The position numbers and the translations under genes were made by a program. DNA of 64,000 nucleotides from Pelodera strongyloides (lineage: Eukaryota; Nematoda; Chromadorea; Rhabditida; Rhabditidae): assembly GCA_036852015.1 (NCBI GenBank), contig JAANDG010001195.1, positions 186,001-250,000 on the forward strand, written 5' to 3'. The stretch's first letter is position 1, and each line of letters opens with the position of its first letter. Positions 43,745 to 56,414 of the stretch are shown here, piece after piece. The notes under the pieces were generated by a model that saw only the letters and a list, made by a program, of their open reading frames with translations, searched no databases and had not been told where the DNA came from.

Positions 43745-44765
43745 TTAAGAAAGAAAGATAGTGAACGCAACGAAGGGACGAGTACGCATAACCTAGACTC
43801 TAGTCTAGGGGGAGAGTATTGGCTAGAGATATACAGGGTTCAACTTATTACGATAAGTTCTTTTAAGAAACCCTTACATTATTTGTCACATAGGCTACAT
43901 GCTCTTTATATCGGAAGCTACCAGAATGAACTAACAACATATGAATTTTTCAAAGAAAATGGTGGAACAGAACATACATCTACCATTTTCTTTACCTGAT
44001 CACCGTATCTATATCAAGACAGAACTGGCGCATATCCTCGTACCACATCTCCAAGAGACACCGGTTACATACCATTTCTCGATTGAGTTTCGCGTACTCT
44101 TCCTCAAAGTACACAATGTTGAAGTGTTTTTGCTGTTTCTGACCTTAACCTTGGTGCCTCACAATACAAGACACGGCGGTAGGGCACAAATTGAATACTT
44201 CGATTACGAGTTATTGCACCAAGAAAAAGAAGAATGAGTGGTCAGTTATACAGGACTTTGGAAGTGATGAGGAATTTTTTTTTAATATAACAAAGAAAGG
44301 GCAGGAAACATCGATATAAAGGCCAATTTTTTTAAACGTATTTGGTAACGGCATTACCATATATATTTTTTCTCTGTATGTTGTATGCAAATTAATGTAA
44401 GCAGTCTGATAATCGCGCGGTAGTCGCGCAGTAATTTGCCTACACTACATCAGAATACAGATGACATGTTTCAAAACTGACTGCAACAACAACAATGCAA
44501 CAAACCACAAATAGTGACACTTTTGAGTCTTGAGTAGGTCATGAATTTCGTTGCTAATCAATTGCCAGACTCACGTTTCCGCTCAAATTCTTCATATCTT
44601 TAAATCTAGGGACTTATCAACTCTGAAATTCTGAAACACAACGCCGTGCAACGTAACTCTATATAGTTTTCGCCGGAATTTCATCAACCCCCTTCTTATA
44701 CCGCTTCAGATATAAATAGCTGTATTATTTGTGCGTTATGAAGGGTAAATGAGAAAATAAATAGA

Positions 44766-44808
<43 letters not shown>
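44766..44808. repeat. (GA)n microsatellite
   Basis: An almost uninterrupted GA dinucleotide run of about 43 bases. Confidence 0.85.
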
Positions 44809-44815
<7 letters not shown>

Positions 44816-46758
44816 CTTAGGGAGAGAGCAGAGTGCTCATAATTCGCACTTTCCTACACGCAGCGTGAGTTCCGGAAGAGGGATCCATGTCCGATATATC
44901 GGAGGAACGGAATCCGGATACGGTAGAACATTGGTCATTTAGAAAGCACTGGGTTACGAAATATGAGAATAAACATCGAATAAACTGCTTTTTCCGATCG
45001 GAAGCAACATTTTTATCACTTGTCAGGAAACCTACCTTAGGACAACTCATCCGGAGAAGAAAACCTCAAATTAAACCATTTCAAAGGGCTCATTTTTAGA
45101 CGATAGTGGATCTATTGACGTTGGACTGACTCCGTAATTAATCAATATAAGGAATTATAAATGTAGAGAGTGTAAAAATAAAATAATATAAAAAGGGAAT
45201 AATACATAAGGGCAATTACCATACAGAACCATGATCAACCAGAGCCCTTGAGCCCATAGGGAATTCGGCGTCTAGGCATCACAGTAAATTAGCCTGCAGT
45301 AATTTTGTCCTGACATGTGATAAAACAGTTGTTTCTGGCCGGAAAAGGAGGCTTATACTCTCGTATACAAATTTTGTTGACTTAGACGACATCGGGTGAT
45401 CTCTTATCCAAGATCCCTCCCATTTGTATCACCCCGTAATTGCACTTCTAAAGATGCATATATAGGCTAACATCTGACATTTTCCAACGTCACGGCGCAG
45501 TTAGTCTTGTAAGGTTTATTTGTTAAGTACGTGTTTCTTGCAAAGATCTGGACTCCGAGCTATTTCAGCCGAACTCCCTACTGGGTCCCACAAACAGTGG
45601 CCCAAGCAAGTGGGTTCTCAACATTACACTTCAAGTGTTCCTAGGGGCAATTGAATGTACGGTACATAATTGTTCTCCAAAATGAAAGCTTCAAGGAAGA
45701 CAACCTAGTAGCACAGAAGAATACCAGGGCCAGATCTACTGCTCATGTCCAAAACCAAAAACTCAGTTCCCAATTTCCCCTCTTTTAGACCATATTTTCG
45801 ACGAAAGAACACTGCAAGTTGAAGGTCCCCATAGTGATGTTTTGTGGAACTTTTTCCAAATAAATATTTTCTTTCCATTGCTTTCAACCTATTCATTTCA
45901 ACCCAACAATACTTGTACAGTTCAACTTTCAGAATTGAACACTTCCTGTTGTCTCTTAGGAATGACCACTCTCTAACCATCTTTTTTCTCTGCTTCACTC
46001 GGATGCCACACTATTTCGCCAACTTTCTAAGAATGAACCCCATCGTTTGCTCTTCAATATGGCTCCTTCATGGGTTCATACCCAAGGTTACCGTTCGAAC
46101 CTTTCATCAAAAGGGGCGTGGTCAAGAGATGGGCGGTCCGAGAGCTGATTGGCTAGGAGCGTCAAGGCCCGCCCACTAGTAATAACTACAAAAGCGACTA
46201 GGGACCGTGGGGCAATTATAGGTGTAACCTGCACCGTAATGTAAGTTACAGTAATTTTTGTATTTTAAACAAGTTTCATATTTTAAGTACAATTCTTGCA
46301 TATTTGTATTACATACTATTCTATTTACTATCATCAGCTATTCTGTTTAGCAGATATATTTTATTAGTTTTAGAGAGAAGATTTATATTTTTGAGGGAAT
46401 TTTTGTCGCCATTGTATATCGTTATGACTACGTTCATACTACTGGCGGTGTTATTCTTATTGGGTACTGTTTCTCGTTCGCGTACGAATCTATCTCTCGT
46501 TGGCTTATACCCAAAAACGTTACTCTTCGTAAGTGCGCCACTGTGTATGATTGCCATTGCCTTCATGGTCTATTTTCCCACAAAATTCTTTACTCGAAGA
46601 TTATTATTCTACCTATAATAACGTTACTGCAGTTTGTTTCTACCCACATGTACTCATTATAGGTATTCATTTCAGAGTCTTTCTACTGGTATTTGTACAA
46701 TTGGACACTTGTAACACTACTTCTTTTTTTTTATTCTATTACCTCATTTACAAACATA

Positions 46759-49700
46759 ATGAAGACCTCATTGATACTGCTCATACTTTTTCTTCACTCT
46801 ACTTTTGCGTTGTCCGTTCTCGACAATGGTGTATCAGGTGACTTGTCAAATTATGTCAGATGAAGATTTATTCTTTCTATGATGTAGGGTAGGGAGGAAG
46901 AGAGAGTGAGAATGATGAGACGAGGGGGTTTGTGAGAGGGAGGGAGGGAAATTATCAAGCTCCAGAGGTCTTACACCGGACTGGACACTCTTGTATCGTC
47001 GAGAGTATTCACTGAATCTTGCTCGTTATGGGCGGTTGAACTCTGCTTCAATGCTGTCGTTGCTTAGAATTTACACAATTAATTAAATTAGTATACTACA
47101 GAACATGTCACAGCTAGGGGTAATTACGCAATATAGTATTAGCCTAGATGTTTACTCGAAGGCGTGGCTAGTAGCGTATTAGCGGTGATAATGGTGACAA
47201 CCTCTTGGATCTTATTGTTAGCTTTGCCTGATTAGTTCAACTTCTCCCCATTACAGGGCTCCCGGAAGTCGACTGCATGGAAGACCGAGTCAAGCTCACC
47301 TTTCACACGAATAACGCGTTCAAAGGACGCATTTTTGTTAAAGGAATGGTTGATAAGGTATGACGGACGGAGTAGTGCTTTATGACTTGTTTCATAGACT
47401 TCCTGAGTGGAACTCTAACGACAACATTTATTTTCAGGCCAAGAGGGCACACTTTTAAAGATGAGCCCAGGTCCAATATATCCAATGTATTAATGATTGC
47501 AGGATGATTGTGTGAGAAGTTATGAATCGAATAACGGTAACTCGGTGAACTTCGAGTTGACCAATGGAGCATGCAACATGAGGAGACAGAGAATGGTGAG
47601 CGAATGTTAGAGTGCATGAGCATTCTCGTGTTATATTGCTCTATCCTAGTTTTGTAGTAGCTCTTCGTTACCCAAAAGTTTGTCCGAGGCAGCTCGTCAA
47701 GCATATGTAACAGCCATCTTGCCTTTTTAGTAGGGTTCGTTCTATCCCACAGTTTCTGACCATTCTGTGTAATTCCAGCTCACACCGGAGCGCCGTGGAG
47801 TGGAACAATCGATCACAATTATCATATCATTCCATACAACATTCATTACGAAGGTTAGAGATTTTAGACTAATCAGTCTAATAGACAATTAGACTAATTA
47901 GACCAATAAGTTAAGTAACTTGCAGAAGTTTATCCTGTAGAATCGGTTAATAGCACCCGTAACTGAATGCATAAAGCGTTGCAAATTTAAAAACTAGTTT
48001 AGCAGGCAAATGGTTCAACAGTTCTAAACATGAAGTGTCCAATAACAAGCATTTCAGGTTGACAAAGCCTTCCGATGTACTTGTTTTTACATGGAAGCGG
48101 ACAAGGTGGTGACGAGCAGATTCGATGTTAGGTACACTTTTACATATTAGTATTACTTGCTTCAGAAAACGTTCTAAATAAATAGTGTCAAGCGACTTCC
48201 AAATAAATGGGGTATTTGCAAAATGCCTCACGTTTTCTGTACGGACAATTAGGCAAGATTTATGTCTTCTTATGTTTTTTAAAGGCGCTAAATAATGCTT
48301 CCGTGATGCAAGAATCGAGTAAAATCAATTTTTTTGTAAAAACAGCGTGGGACCATGTTCAATTCCTGCCGTATATTTCAAGGCTTTATCCGGAGTCTTG
48401 TCAACATATCTTATGTATTTGCAATCGTGCAATCTCAGTTCTAGTATTCGTTTAGTATGTTGCCAACGACCGACCTGATCGACACTGCCCGAATGCCCCT
48501 CTGCACCTATTCAGTACGCAGGGATTCTATTGACGGTCCAGTCGTACAATATGCAAAAGTTGGAGAGACTGTATACCATGTGTGGTCATGCGAAAGCGGT
48601 CAGTTATTTCGAAATTTGAAAGATGAGGTGGCTTTTAATAATATCAGGGCAATTAGATATGCTATGCATTTCTAATTGCTCTAAATATTTAGCCACAATA
48701 GCCGTTATGTTTGAACGTAAGGCTTGGAGCTAAAGACCTCTGCACAATATCGCTCTCACTTTCACTATACTTTGCCATTGTTGTGCTCAATTCCTCATCC
48801 AAACAAATAGTCCCCTATTATTCACCCCCGCTAAGTGGGCGCTATAAAGCGTAATGAGCGGTGTTATTGGCAAGGCCATACATACGGGCGCGGGAGCGCG
48901 CTGGACACAGGCCCACGCGCAGGTGTAAGACATGTGGTTATTCCCAAAAAAGGAGCACAAAAACGGTGTATTATGGCAGTTCATTCTCGGCCATTGAAAC
49001 TCTATAAGAACAGGGTGAAGGTCAATCAAGTGGACAAGGGTTTTCTTTAGAAAGAATTGTGAATAAAAAGAAATGTTTCCCAGAGATAGCGATGAGAATA
49101 GAATTGAGATTCTAAGATGAATACAATGGTAAATGATATATTGAAAAGAAAAACTTTGAAAATGAACAAAGGAGAGGCGAGGGGGGGGGGAGAGAAAATG
49201 TATAGGGCAGAGTCTCAGAGGAGGGAAAAAGTAAGCTTCAAGAAATTGTGCATATCCTCCCATGTAAATGTAACTGTCTTTACTGCACAGCCATTTTAGA
49301 GGTCTTTTTGGTGCTTTACCAGGTCGTTGTTCGTACAGGCAGGTCTATGTATCTAAACATGCAGTTACTATAATTGAACTTTAAATATCGAAGAAACGTC
49401 TAAACGGCTAGTGAACGCTCAATTGCAGATATGTTCTCTATGCTCGTGCACAGCTGTTTCGTGGATGATGGTAATGGCCAGGACAGGAAACCGATTCTCG
49501 ACGAGCACGGGTAATTAAGGAATTAGAATACAAACTACTGGGAATGTACAAACTACAATTACGAATTCAGACTCTAAACTACGAAATGCAATACACATCT
49601 AACTTCATGTCTCTTGCTCGAATATTTCTTTCTATTTAGTTGTTCGATTGATTCGATAATCGTACCCGAACTAACCTACAACAGCAAGAACAATCTGGCA

Positions 49701-52014
49701 TACGCTCCAGTGTCCGTATTCAAGTTCGCAGATAAGGTGAGACAGTGTAAACCAAATATCGGTTAACTAACATCAACAAAAATAAGAGAAAAAAGAGAAA
49801 AGGCGAGACTGCTCCCATCCGGTTCTGAAATTAACCAACATACCAAGGTGGCACCACTGAAGCGCCACATTTTTCGTACTATTCTTCCGCTACCTGCCAG
49901 ATACAGGTTTAGATGTCCACACAAATCATAGGCATCAGTACAAAAATTAGTTACGAGTAATACCTCGTTTAGGTATCCACCTACTTCCAATGTGCTGTGT
50001 CAACGTGTATGAACTCAGAGGGGATGTGCGATGGGAAAACGGTTAGTATCTTTAAAATAATATATATGTTTATTGATAATAGATTTTGATTCATTGGCGG
50101 AAAAGTAAACTACAAAAAATCTAAGATGTTCATTATTTTCTTGGGCCCAATGTTTCAACGGTCCGTTAAATACTTCCCTAGATTCCAACCAATATTCGAA
50201 CAGTTATAATTGACTTATTACATTTTTCAATCAAAGTTGAATTTAACTTTTCAAGTGTTCTTAACTTAACTATGTGCATTTCCGTACAAGTAGGTCACGT
50301 ATACAATAGCATAACCTTGCAGTACTCGAGAGTTATTGCAACTCTTATTCGAGTATAAAATGACCTCTAAAGAGTCTAAGCGATGTATTGAAAGGGGGTG
50401 GATTGGTCATTTGGGATGAGATGACCTTCCACAGTGTTTATACTTCTTGTACTTCTTAGTCCTTCTAATACTTACAATATTACAATGTAGTTAGGCATTG
50501 GTCCGCCAGGGAGCAAAGTACTCTTAACATACGGACTGGGTTCTAAGTCTACGGAGACCTTGCGCGCACGTGGGATCGCACCTTCCAAACAATAGATTGC
50601 CGGACGACGAAACCACATAGCAATTAGCCAAAAGTTCTTGATGTTCTCTTTATGTATGGAAGGGTGCAAACTGGGTACAGGGGCATTGGTTTATAACCAG
50701 GAAGGCACTGTACTAGAGCAATGTAGTGAGCCATCGAAGTGGAATTTAAATTGCAAGTGAATGAAAAAAACGTTCTTCCTGAAATAAATACAAATAAAAC
50801 TTTTTATATTCACGTATAACCATGTAATACCTCAGCGGGCACCATTTGTCAAAAGTGAATTAGGTCGAAACGAAGATAAATTTGGCAATTTCGCGGAATA
50901 ACCCAATTCTATTAAATGTAACGGTTCGGCAAATCGAACTCAAGGCCAAACCCATCAATGAAATTGTACCAATTGTATTGCAGAGAAAAATGGTTCCTAT
51001 TTCAATAAATTATTACTTCCACTCAAACAAATTGTTTGATTACATATATGGTGACGTTGGTTCAAAAACATGTGTGACACGTTGCCTAATTATGATCCGG
51101 AACATTTCCAACAATATAGCTTGATATTTATATGGTAAGGCAAATTGTTATGATATGATAATACCGTTACTGCAACTATGACCTGTGCCTATGGTTATGG
51201 ACAAAGTGTCAGTATAAACAAAAAGGACCTCTTATTTTCACTTGTATGTTGATTTAAATGGGTTATTTTTCGGATGTAATATTACAAATAAGTAATATTT
51301 ACTCTTACTATTGCAGCCTCCCGCGTGTGGTCTCGCTCCCCGGGCACGTCTCGTCCGATCAGCAGAGGTTACGGTTGGGAATAAAACGCGGTGGGAATTA
51401 TTGTGATATCCATAAATTTGCCTAACAATAAGATCCAAAACACTGCAATTTAAGACTTTACAATTCGAACTCTTTGTATACATTGATGAGTCGACTCATC
51501 GCTGCAACCCAATGTATGGCGAACTGGATAAATATATCTTCATCATAGCCACATCCTTTACAAAACCCCAATTGTCTAAATCTAATCTAATGAATATCAG
51601 ATCCCGTTCCCTGCATTTGGACAACACGATGGATCTGGCTGCAGACAAGATAATCGTACTCGACTTGGAGGAGGACGGACCGGAGGGAAGCGAAGCAGCG
51701 GACAACAACATACCGCAGCAACTTCTTGCTGTAAGTCCAGGGTTCTTGAAGTATTCCATTGGTGGTGTTATGATGGGCCGTCTCGGCCTGCGAGCACAAC
51801 CTAATGTGTGTGCGTGCTGCTTGTATGTCCGTAAGTGTGAGTGTTTGTATAAAACATTTGAAAATAAAACCCTCCTTTTCAGCGTCGTGCCCACCGGAAC
51901 GATGTGTGTGTGGGCGCGGAGATAGCCGCCCTGATCACTTCTCTAAGTTTCTTCGCCATAATGCTCTCTATTGCCCTCGCCTATCTGATATTTAGAAAAA
52001 GAATCAAGTACTAA
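46759..52014 (+). CDS. ZP-domain cuticlin-like type I membrane protein
   Basis: Twelve exons: 46759-46837, 47257-47357, 47503-47595, 47779-47853, 48058-48131, 48456-48598, 49429-49510, 49640-49736, 49973-50041, 51317-51390, 51601-51730, 51883-52014. The product is 382 aa. Residues 1-18 form a signal peptide (KTSLILLILFLHSTFA). Residues about 29-275 are a ZP domain with ordered cysteines: VDCMEDRVKLTF, DDCVRSYE, NGACNM, FRCTCFYMEA, PLCTYSV, HVWSCES, VHSCFVDDG, HGCSID, YFQCAVSTCMNSEGMCDG, PPACG. A basic site (RARLVRS) follows, which fits the furin-type cleavage site of ZP proteins, then an acidic linker (DLEEDGPEGSE). A transmembrane segment spans about 353-375 (ALITSLSFFAIMLSIALAYL) and the tail is short and basic. 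Nematode cuticlins of this plan build cuticle and apical matrix. I do not recognise the exact orthologue. Intron 9 is 1.3 kb with no recognised content. Confidence 0.9.
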
Positions 52015-53522
52015 GGATACTGTACTCATTAGTAGTCCATAAAGTCAAAAACCATAACCTTTCTAGTAATTTTATTGGTTCGACATGCAGCTCACCTAGC
52101 CTCAATTTAAAACACTAACAATAAGAATCTAGTTGCAGTTTTGTTGCTGTATTGTTATGTTCGAAAATTTACTGGCAAGCTCTTCATTTGCTATTGGGTT
52201 GGGCTTTTACTCTCTTGTATTTTAAGTTAAGTTAAAACAGCTCAATTCTGTACTTATTCATACTTATTAGACAATCAATACTTCCACTACATTCCAAGTT
52301 TTCGGTATAATTAAGTTCTTATGCTATGAATGTGAATAATAACTATTATATTAAAATGCTTTAATTGTTGCCTTTTATAATCATTGACAATCTCGCCTTA
52401 CAACAATTTTTCAGCCAGACGAGACCCTTATCTGAAAGCAGAGCTCATTCTAACTCGTCCTCTTACCCCTTTTTAATTCTAATTTATTTTTGTCGGTATA
52501 TTCGCAAAACGTGTACATGAAACTTGCCTTGTTTTATGATTAAATACCTGAGTTATTCGTTGTCAATCTAATACGTTCAATTCACGTTTTCACCCTTTAT
52601 TCATGTGCTGATCCTCACTTACCGATTGATATCTTTGTTGTTTTTCAGTTATTTAATAAATTTATATATGACGTGAAAAATGTGCTGTTTTCTCCACATT
52701 ACCTAAATGCCTAAACTAAAGGTAACTTCGCACCAAGCACTGATGTTATTAGTGCAAATACATTGAATTGCAGAGTTGAAGCGTTTGAATTTGGAAGGCT
52801 TGAAAATTACCTTTGCACAAATAATTTTCCACATTACTTTCTTAGAGTTATTTCATGCTCAATGGGAAGAAAACTGCTATACTTCTTCTTTCCTCTTTCC
52901 AACATGGTTGCTTATGTGTATATGCGCTGAAACGTACTTTTGACCGCGCGCAAGAATTTAGCTTTATTCGCGACTGAACCGTAATCCGTGAAAATTAGCA
53001 TACCGCTCGCATTCTAATAAGAATTAGAATACGAATTTGGGCGAAAATAATGAAATGCAAATTTCGAATCAGTCTACATTCCACGTCCGTATGGATAACA
53101 CGTTCTTCCTATTCTACGCTGGGAAGGGTATGTTTTGCCTTTTACTTCAATAGTTTCTTGTTTGGCTTGCTTAGGTTACTGTACTTATTTCCTGTCTTTT
53201 ATATTTTTCTCTGTTAATATTTTCTCTTCAAGGAAGCAATATGTGTTCGTTGTTCAATTAGTGAACCATGTATTCGTTGCCAAAGCTAAATTATACAGCC
53301 CTGCAGATGAATATAATATCTAATATATCTTTAGTTCTCTATCAGCATCAAGGATTGCACCACAAACACGCCATACGACTGCATCAACAAACTACTCCTG
53401 GTTCAGAACTAGGTATTGATGGTTTCTTTCGAATAGAAATAATGTGACTTTTCTCTCCAACTCAGCTACCCGTTATCTGCTAAGGGTAATTGCGATTCTA
53501 TCGAACAAATTAGACAATTTGG
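52015..53522. other. Downstream of the ZP gene, no gene recognised
   Basis: T-rich sequence with no supported coding region. An AATAAA occurs near 52656, far from the stop, so the true 3' end is uncertain. Confidence 0.4.
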
Positions 53523-54745
53523 GTAAAATTGTAGAATACTACCCAAGTCTGGAATATACTACCCCATAAAAGAAGGTAGTATTTTTTCTACCGGAAAAAT
53601 TCTACCGGAAATGTATGAATATAGGAAAGCAGTGTTCTTATTTGCAGTATCTTTCAGTATTCTCCGGAAAAAGGCTTCCCAACTAGAGGAAGTGTTCTCG
53701 CGGGAGTGAAAATGAAAGGAAACGACTGCTAAGGCAAGGACAAATGGACTTGGATTGGGACCTGCGTGGGAAAGCTGTAAGTAATTTATTCAAGTATTCG
53801 TTTGTACCGCGGATTGGGTAGAAAATTTCGGTTTTTACTTGCCAAGCTGATTTTCGAGCTAAAGGAATTCGATTATGTTTCGACTTATAACAAAATGAAA
53901 TGTCGGAAAGAGATAGAAAAAAATTAGGAGGATTTAAAGCTCACATTTTTTTAGAGTCAAATCTAATTTGCATATCTGCATGATCATACGTGAGAAAATT
54001 TATGTGACAAGTAAAAACCGAAGTTAGCAAATACAATTGTAGTGGAAAGCGAACTAGTACTAGAGACACTAATATGCGCCAATTCAAAAGTACGAAATAT
54101 ATCCGAGGATCCGGCCGGTAAAATTGTAGAATACTACCCAAATCGGAAGTACAAAGGCGTAGTATTTTTTTGGAAAAAATCGTGCAGAAGTACTACCAAG
54201 AACGTAAAATATTACCCCAGTTAGTTGGGATAGTCATACTAATAATAATAATAATAACGGTTTATTGGTTAGCAATCAATACAAATAAAGAACGTCAACC
54301 ATAGGGAACCCTAAGACCCCCCTAATATCATAGCGGAGAACAGAAATATCCAAATTGTGGTAGCAAAATGGGTACTCATGTAAAATGGGGGTTACCGAGT
54401 ACTTCCATTAAACTTGCAACACTCCCCAAATCTCGTAAAATACTATTCCCAGTTGGGAAAATACGACCCCAAATTTTATAGTATAGTACACTTTTTTTTC
54501 GCATATTACCCCAACACAAAATAGACTGGTAGTAAAATAGACTGGGTACAGTTAAAATAGATGGGGTAGTCAGGTAAAAATAGTTGGGGTAATGTGTGGA
54601 CTGGTAGACATACACATTAGTTGGGATAGTCATGTAAAATAGCGTGGTAGTCATGTAAAATAAGCGGGGTAGTATTCTACTGTTGAGTTGTATCTTTCCA
54701 GTAGGTGGCATTGTGTTGTGGGGGTACTATTCTATCATATGGTAA
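53523..54745. repeat. Degenerate GTAGAATACTACCC / GGGGTAGT repeat tract
   Basis: Many dispersed copies of ATACTACCC, GGGGTAGTCATGTAAAAT and their inverses occur, spaced by 15-60 bases, and similar to 9760-10020. A short (AAT)n run is at 54238-54258. No coding potential is visible. This may be a degenerate minisatellite or a transposon interior. Confidence 0.55.
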
Positions 54746-54748
54746 TTT

Positions 54749-54919
54749 TTAAAGCGAAATGCCAGCTCCTTTGGAAAATTTGCATATGATAAGCAAATCC
54801 TATGTATCCTATGCTAATTTTGCGCGATCGTCCACGGCTATCGCGCAAAATTAGCATAGGATACATAGGATTTGCTTATCATATGCAAATTTTCGAAAGG
54901 AGCTGGCAGTTCGCTTTAA
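54749..54919. mobile_element. TTAA-flanked perfect-arm palindrome, AGCGAAAT-end family
   Basis: The ends are TTAA then AGCGAAATGCCAGCTCC, and GGAGCTGGCAGTTCGCT then TTAA. The arms are almost perfectly inverted through TTTGCATATGATAAGCAAAT and TTAGCATAGG to a short centre at about 54835 (CGTCCACGG). It is non-coding and very well preserved, so probably young. Confidence 0.8.
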
Positions 54920-55351
54920 AGAGAAATCATTCTCAAAATGGGTAGTGTTCTACAATTCTACCGATCTAAAATGGTTTAACAGCCGGTTTTGAAAAGTATG
55001 CAGGACGATGTACTCATATGTATTGCCTGAACCTGATCATTTTCCTATGCGATTAGTATAATGCAACGAATGATTAGTCTAGCATAACCTATATCAGTAG
55101 GCTCTAAGTTACCAAAGTCATACATTTGATCACCCGTCGTATACTTTACTACAGCATACTTTTCCGAATGGAGGGGTCGGCCATCGGCCATTGCTTCCCT
55201 ATTATAAAAATTACACCTTATCCCGAAGCTAACCGAAAACCTATTGTTTCAAATTACAGCAGTAATTTGCTAGCATGTACCCAAATCCACAACATTGAAC
55301 GTGTAAAATCAACCACGAGCGTAGCTAGTAGAACACATAGACTGACTTACA

Positions 55352-55526
55352 CTCTCTCTCCCCTCTCTCTCCCTCTCTCTCTCCCTCTCGCTACTCCCTC
55401 TCTCTCGCTCGAGCGAGGGCTAGCGCTAGGGCTCACTCTCCCACGCACCTCGAACTTCTACCTCTTCTACCCTCTTCCTCTTTCTTTTTTACTCTCTCTC
55501 TCTCTCCTCTCTCTCTCCCCTCCCTC

Positions 55527-55558
<32 letters not shown>

Positions 55559-55729
55559 TCTCTCTCTCTCTTCCTCTCGCTCATTCTCCCCTTACACTTT
55601 TTTATGTGTTGCTTTCTACTCGGCCCTTCTCCTCCTTTCCTTTTCTCGCTCTCTCTCCCTCTCTCTCTCCTCTCTCTCTTTCCTCTCATGCACCCACCTT
55701 CCCTATTTCTCTCTTCTTTCCCCCTCCTC

Positions 55730-55761
<32 letters not shown>

Positions 55762-56092
55762 TCCTCTCGCTCATCCCCCTCCTTTCCTCTACACTCTTTG
55801 TCTGTTACTCCCGACGTCCCTTCTCTTTCCCCATCTTACTTTCCTATCTTCTTCCCTCCTGCTTCTACTTTCCATATTCGTCTCCTCCTTCCTCCTCTCT
55901 TCTCTCTCTCTTTTCTCTCTCTCATCCCTCTCCCTTTTCTACCACCTTGTCCGTTTGCTCCCGACTCTCCCTCTCCCTCTCTCTAATTATCTTACTCTTT
56001 TATATCTTATCTCTATTCCGCATCTCTCTTCTCTCTCTGTAATCCCTCTACCTTTTCTCTACCATCTTTATTTGTGTTTCTCTAGACTCGTC

Positions 56093-56152
<60 letters not shown>

Positions 56153-56157
56153 TTCTA
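55352..56157. repeat. 0.8-kb CT-rich low-complexity tract
   Basis: It is almost pure pyrimidine on the + strand, with (CT)n, (CTTT)n at about 55731-55762 and a long pure (CT)n at about 56098-56148. The long open frames through it are Ser/Leu/Pro artefacts of CT repeats. Confidence 0.9.
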
Positions 56158-56414
56158 TCGAAACGTCCTCTCTCTTGAACTCTCTCTATATCCACTCGTC
56201 CTCCCTTCCTCTCTTCCTCTTTTCCTACCTCCCCTTTTCTCTCGCTTTCCTCTCTGCCATTCCTCTCCTTTTCTCTACAATATTTGTCTGTTTCTCGATT
56301 CGTCTCTTCTCCCGTTCTCTCTCGGCTACAACTTCTTTATCATACTGGATAAATATCATACGATAAATCGATAACTAATTGTTTATCAGGTGTTTCGTTG
56401 CGCACTGACGAACA

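Larger units (their letters stand above)
42337..46758. other. Intergenic region between collagen and ZP genes, no gene recognised
   Basis: Several frames of 60-110 codons exist (for example near 43401, 43941 and 45705) but none shows family features or convincing splice partners. There are two (GA)n tracts, a possible solo LTR near 42862-43117, and a GC-rich patch with GGGCGTGG and TGATTGGCT at 46110-46170. AT-rich elsewhere. One of the longer frames could be a taxon-restricted gene, but I have no evidence for it. Confidence 0.4.

Noticed and set aside
45705..45998. 97-codon minus-strand open frame as a gene
   Set aside because: No motif, no convincing start or splice sites, and no paralogue in the window.
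55126..56374. Long Ser/Leu/Pro-rich open frames (286 and 256 codons)
   Set aside because: They are translations of CT microsatellite DNA. The composition is explained by the repeat and overlapping frames are equally open.
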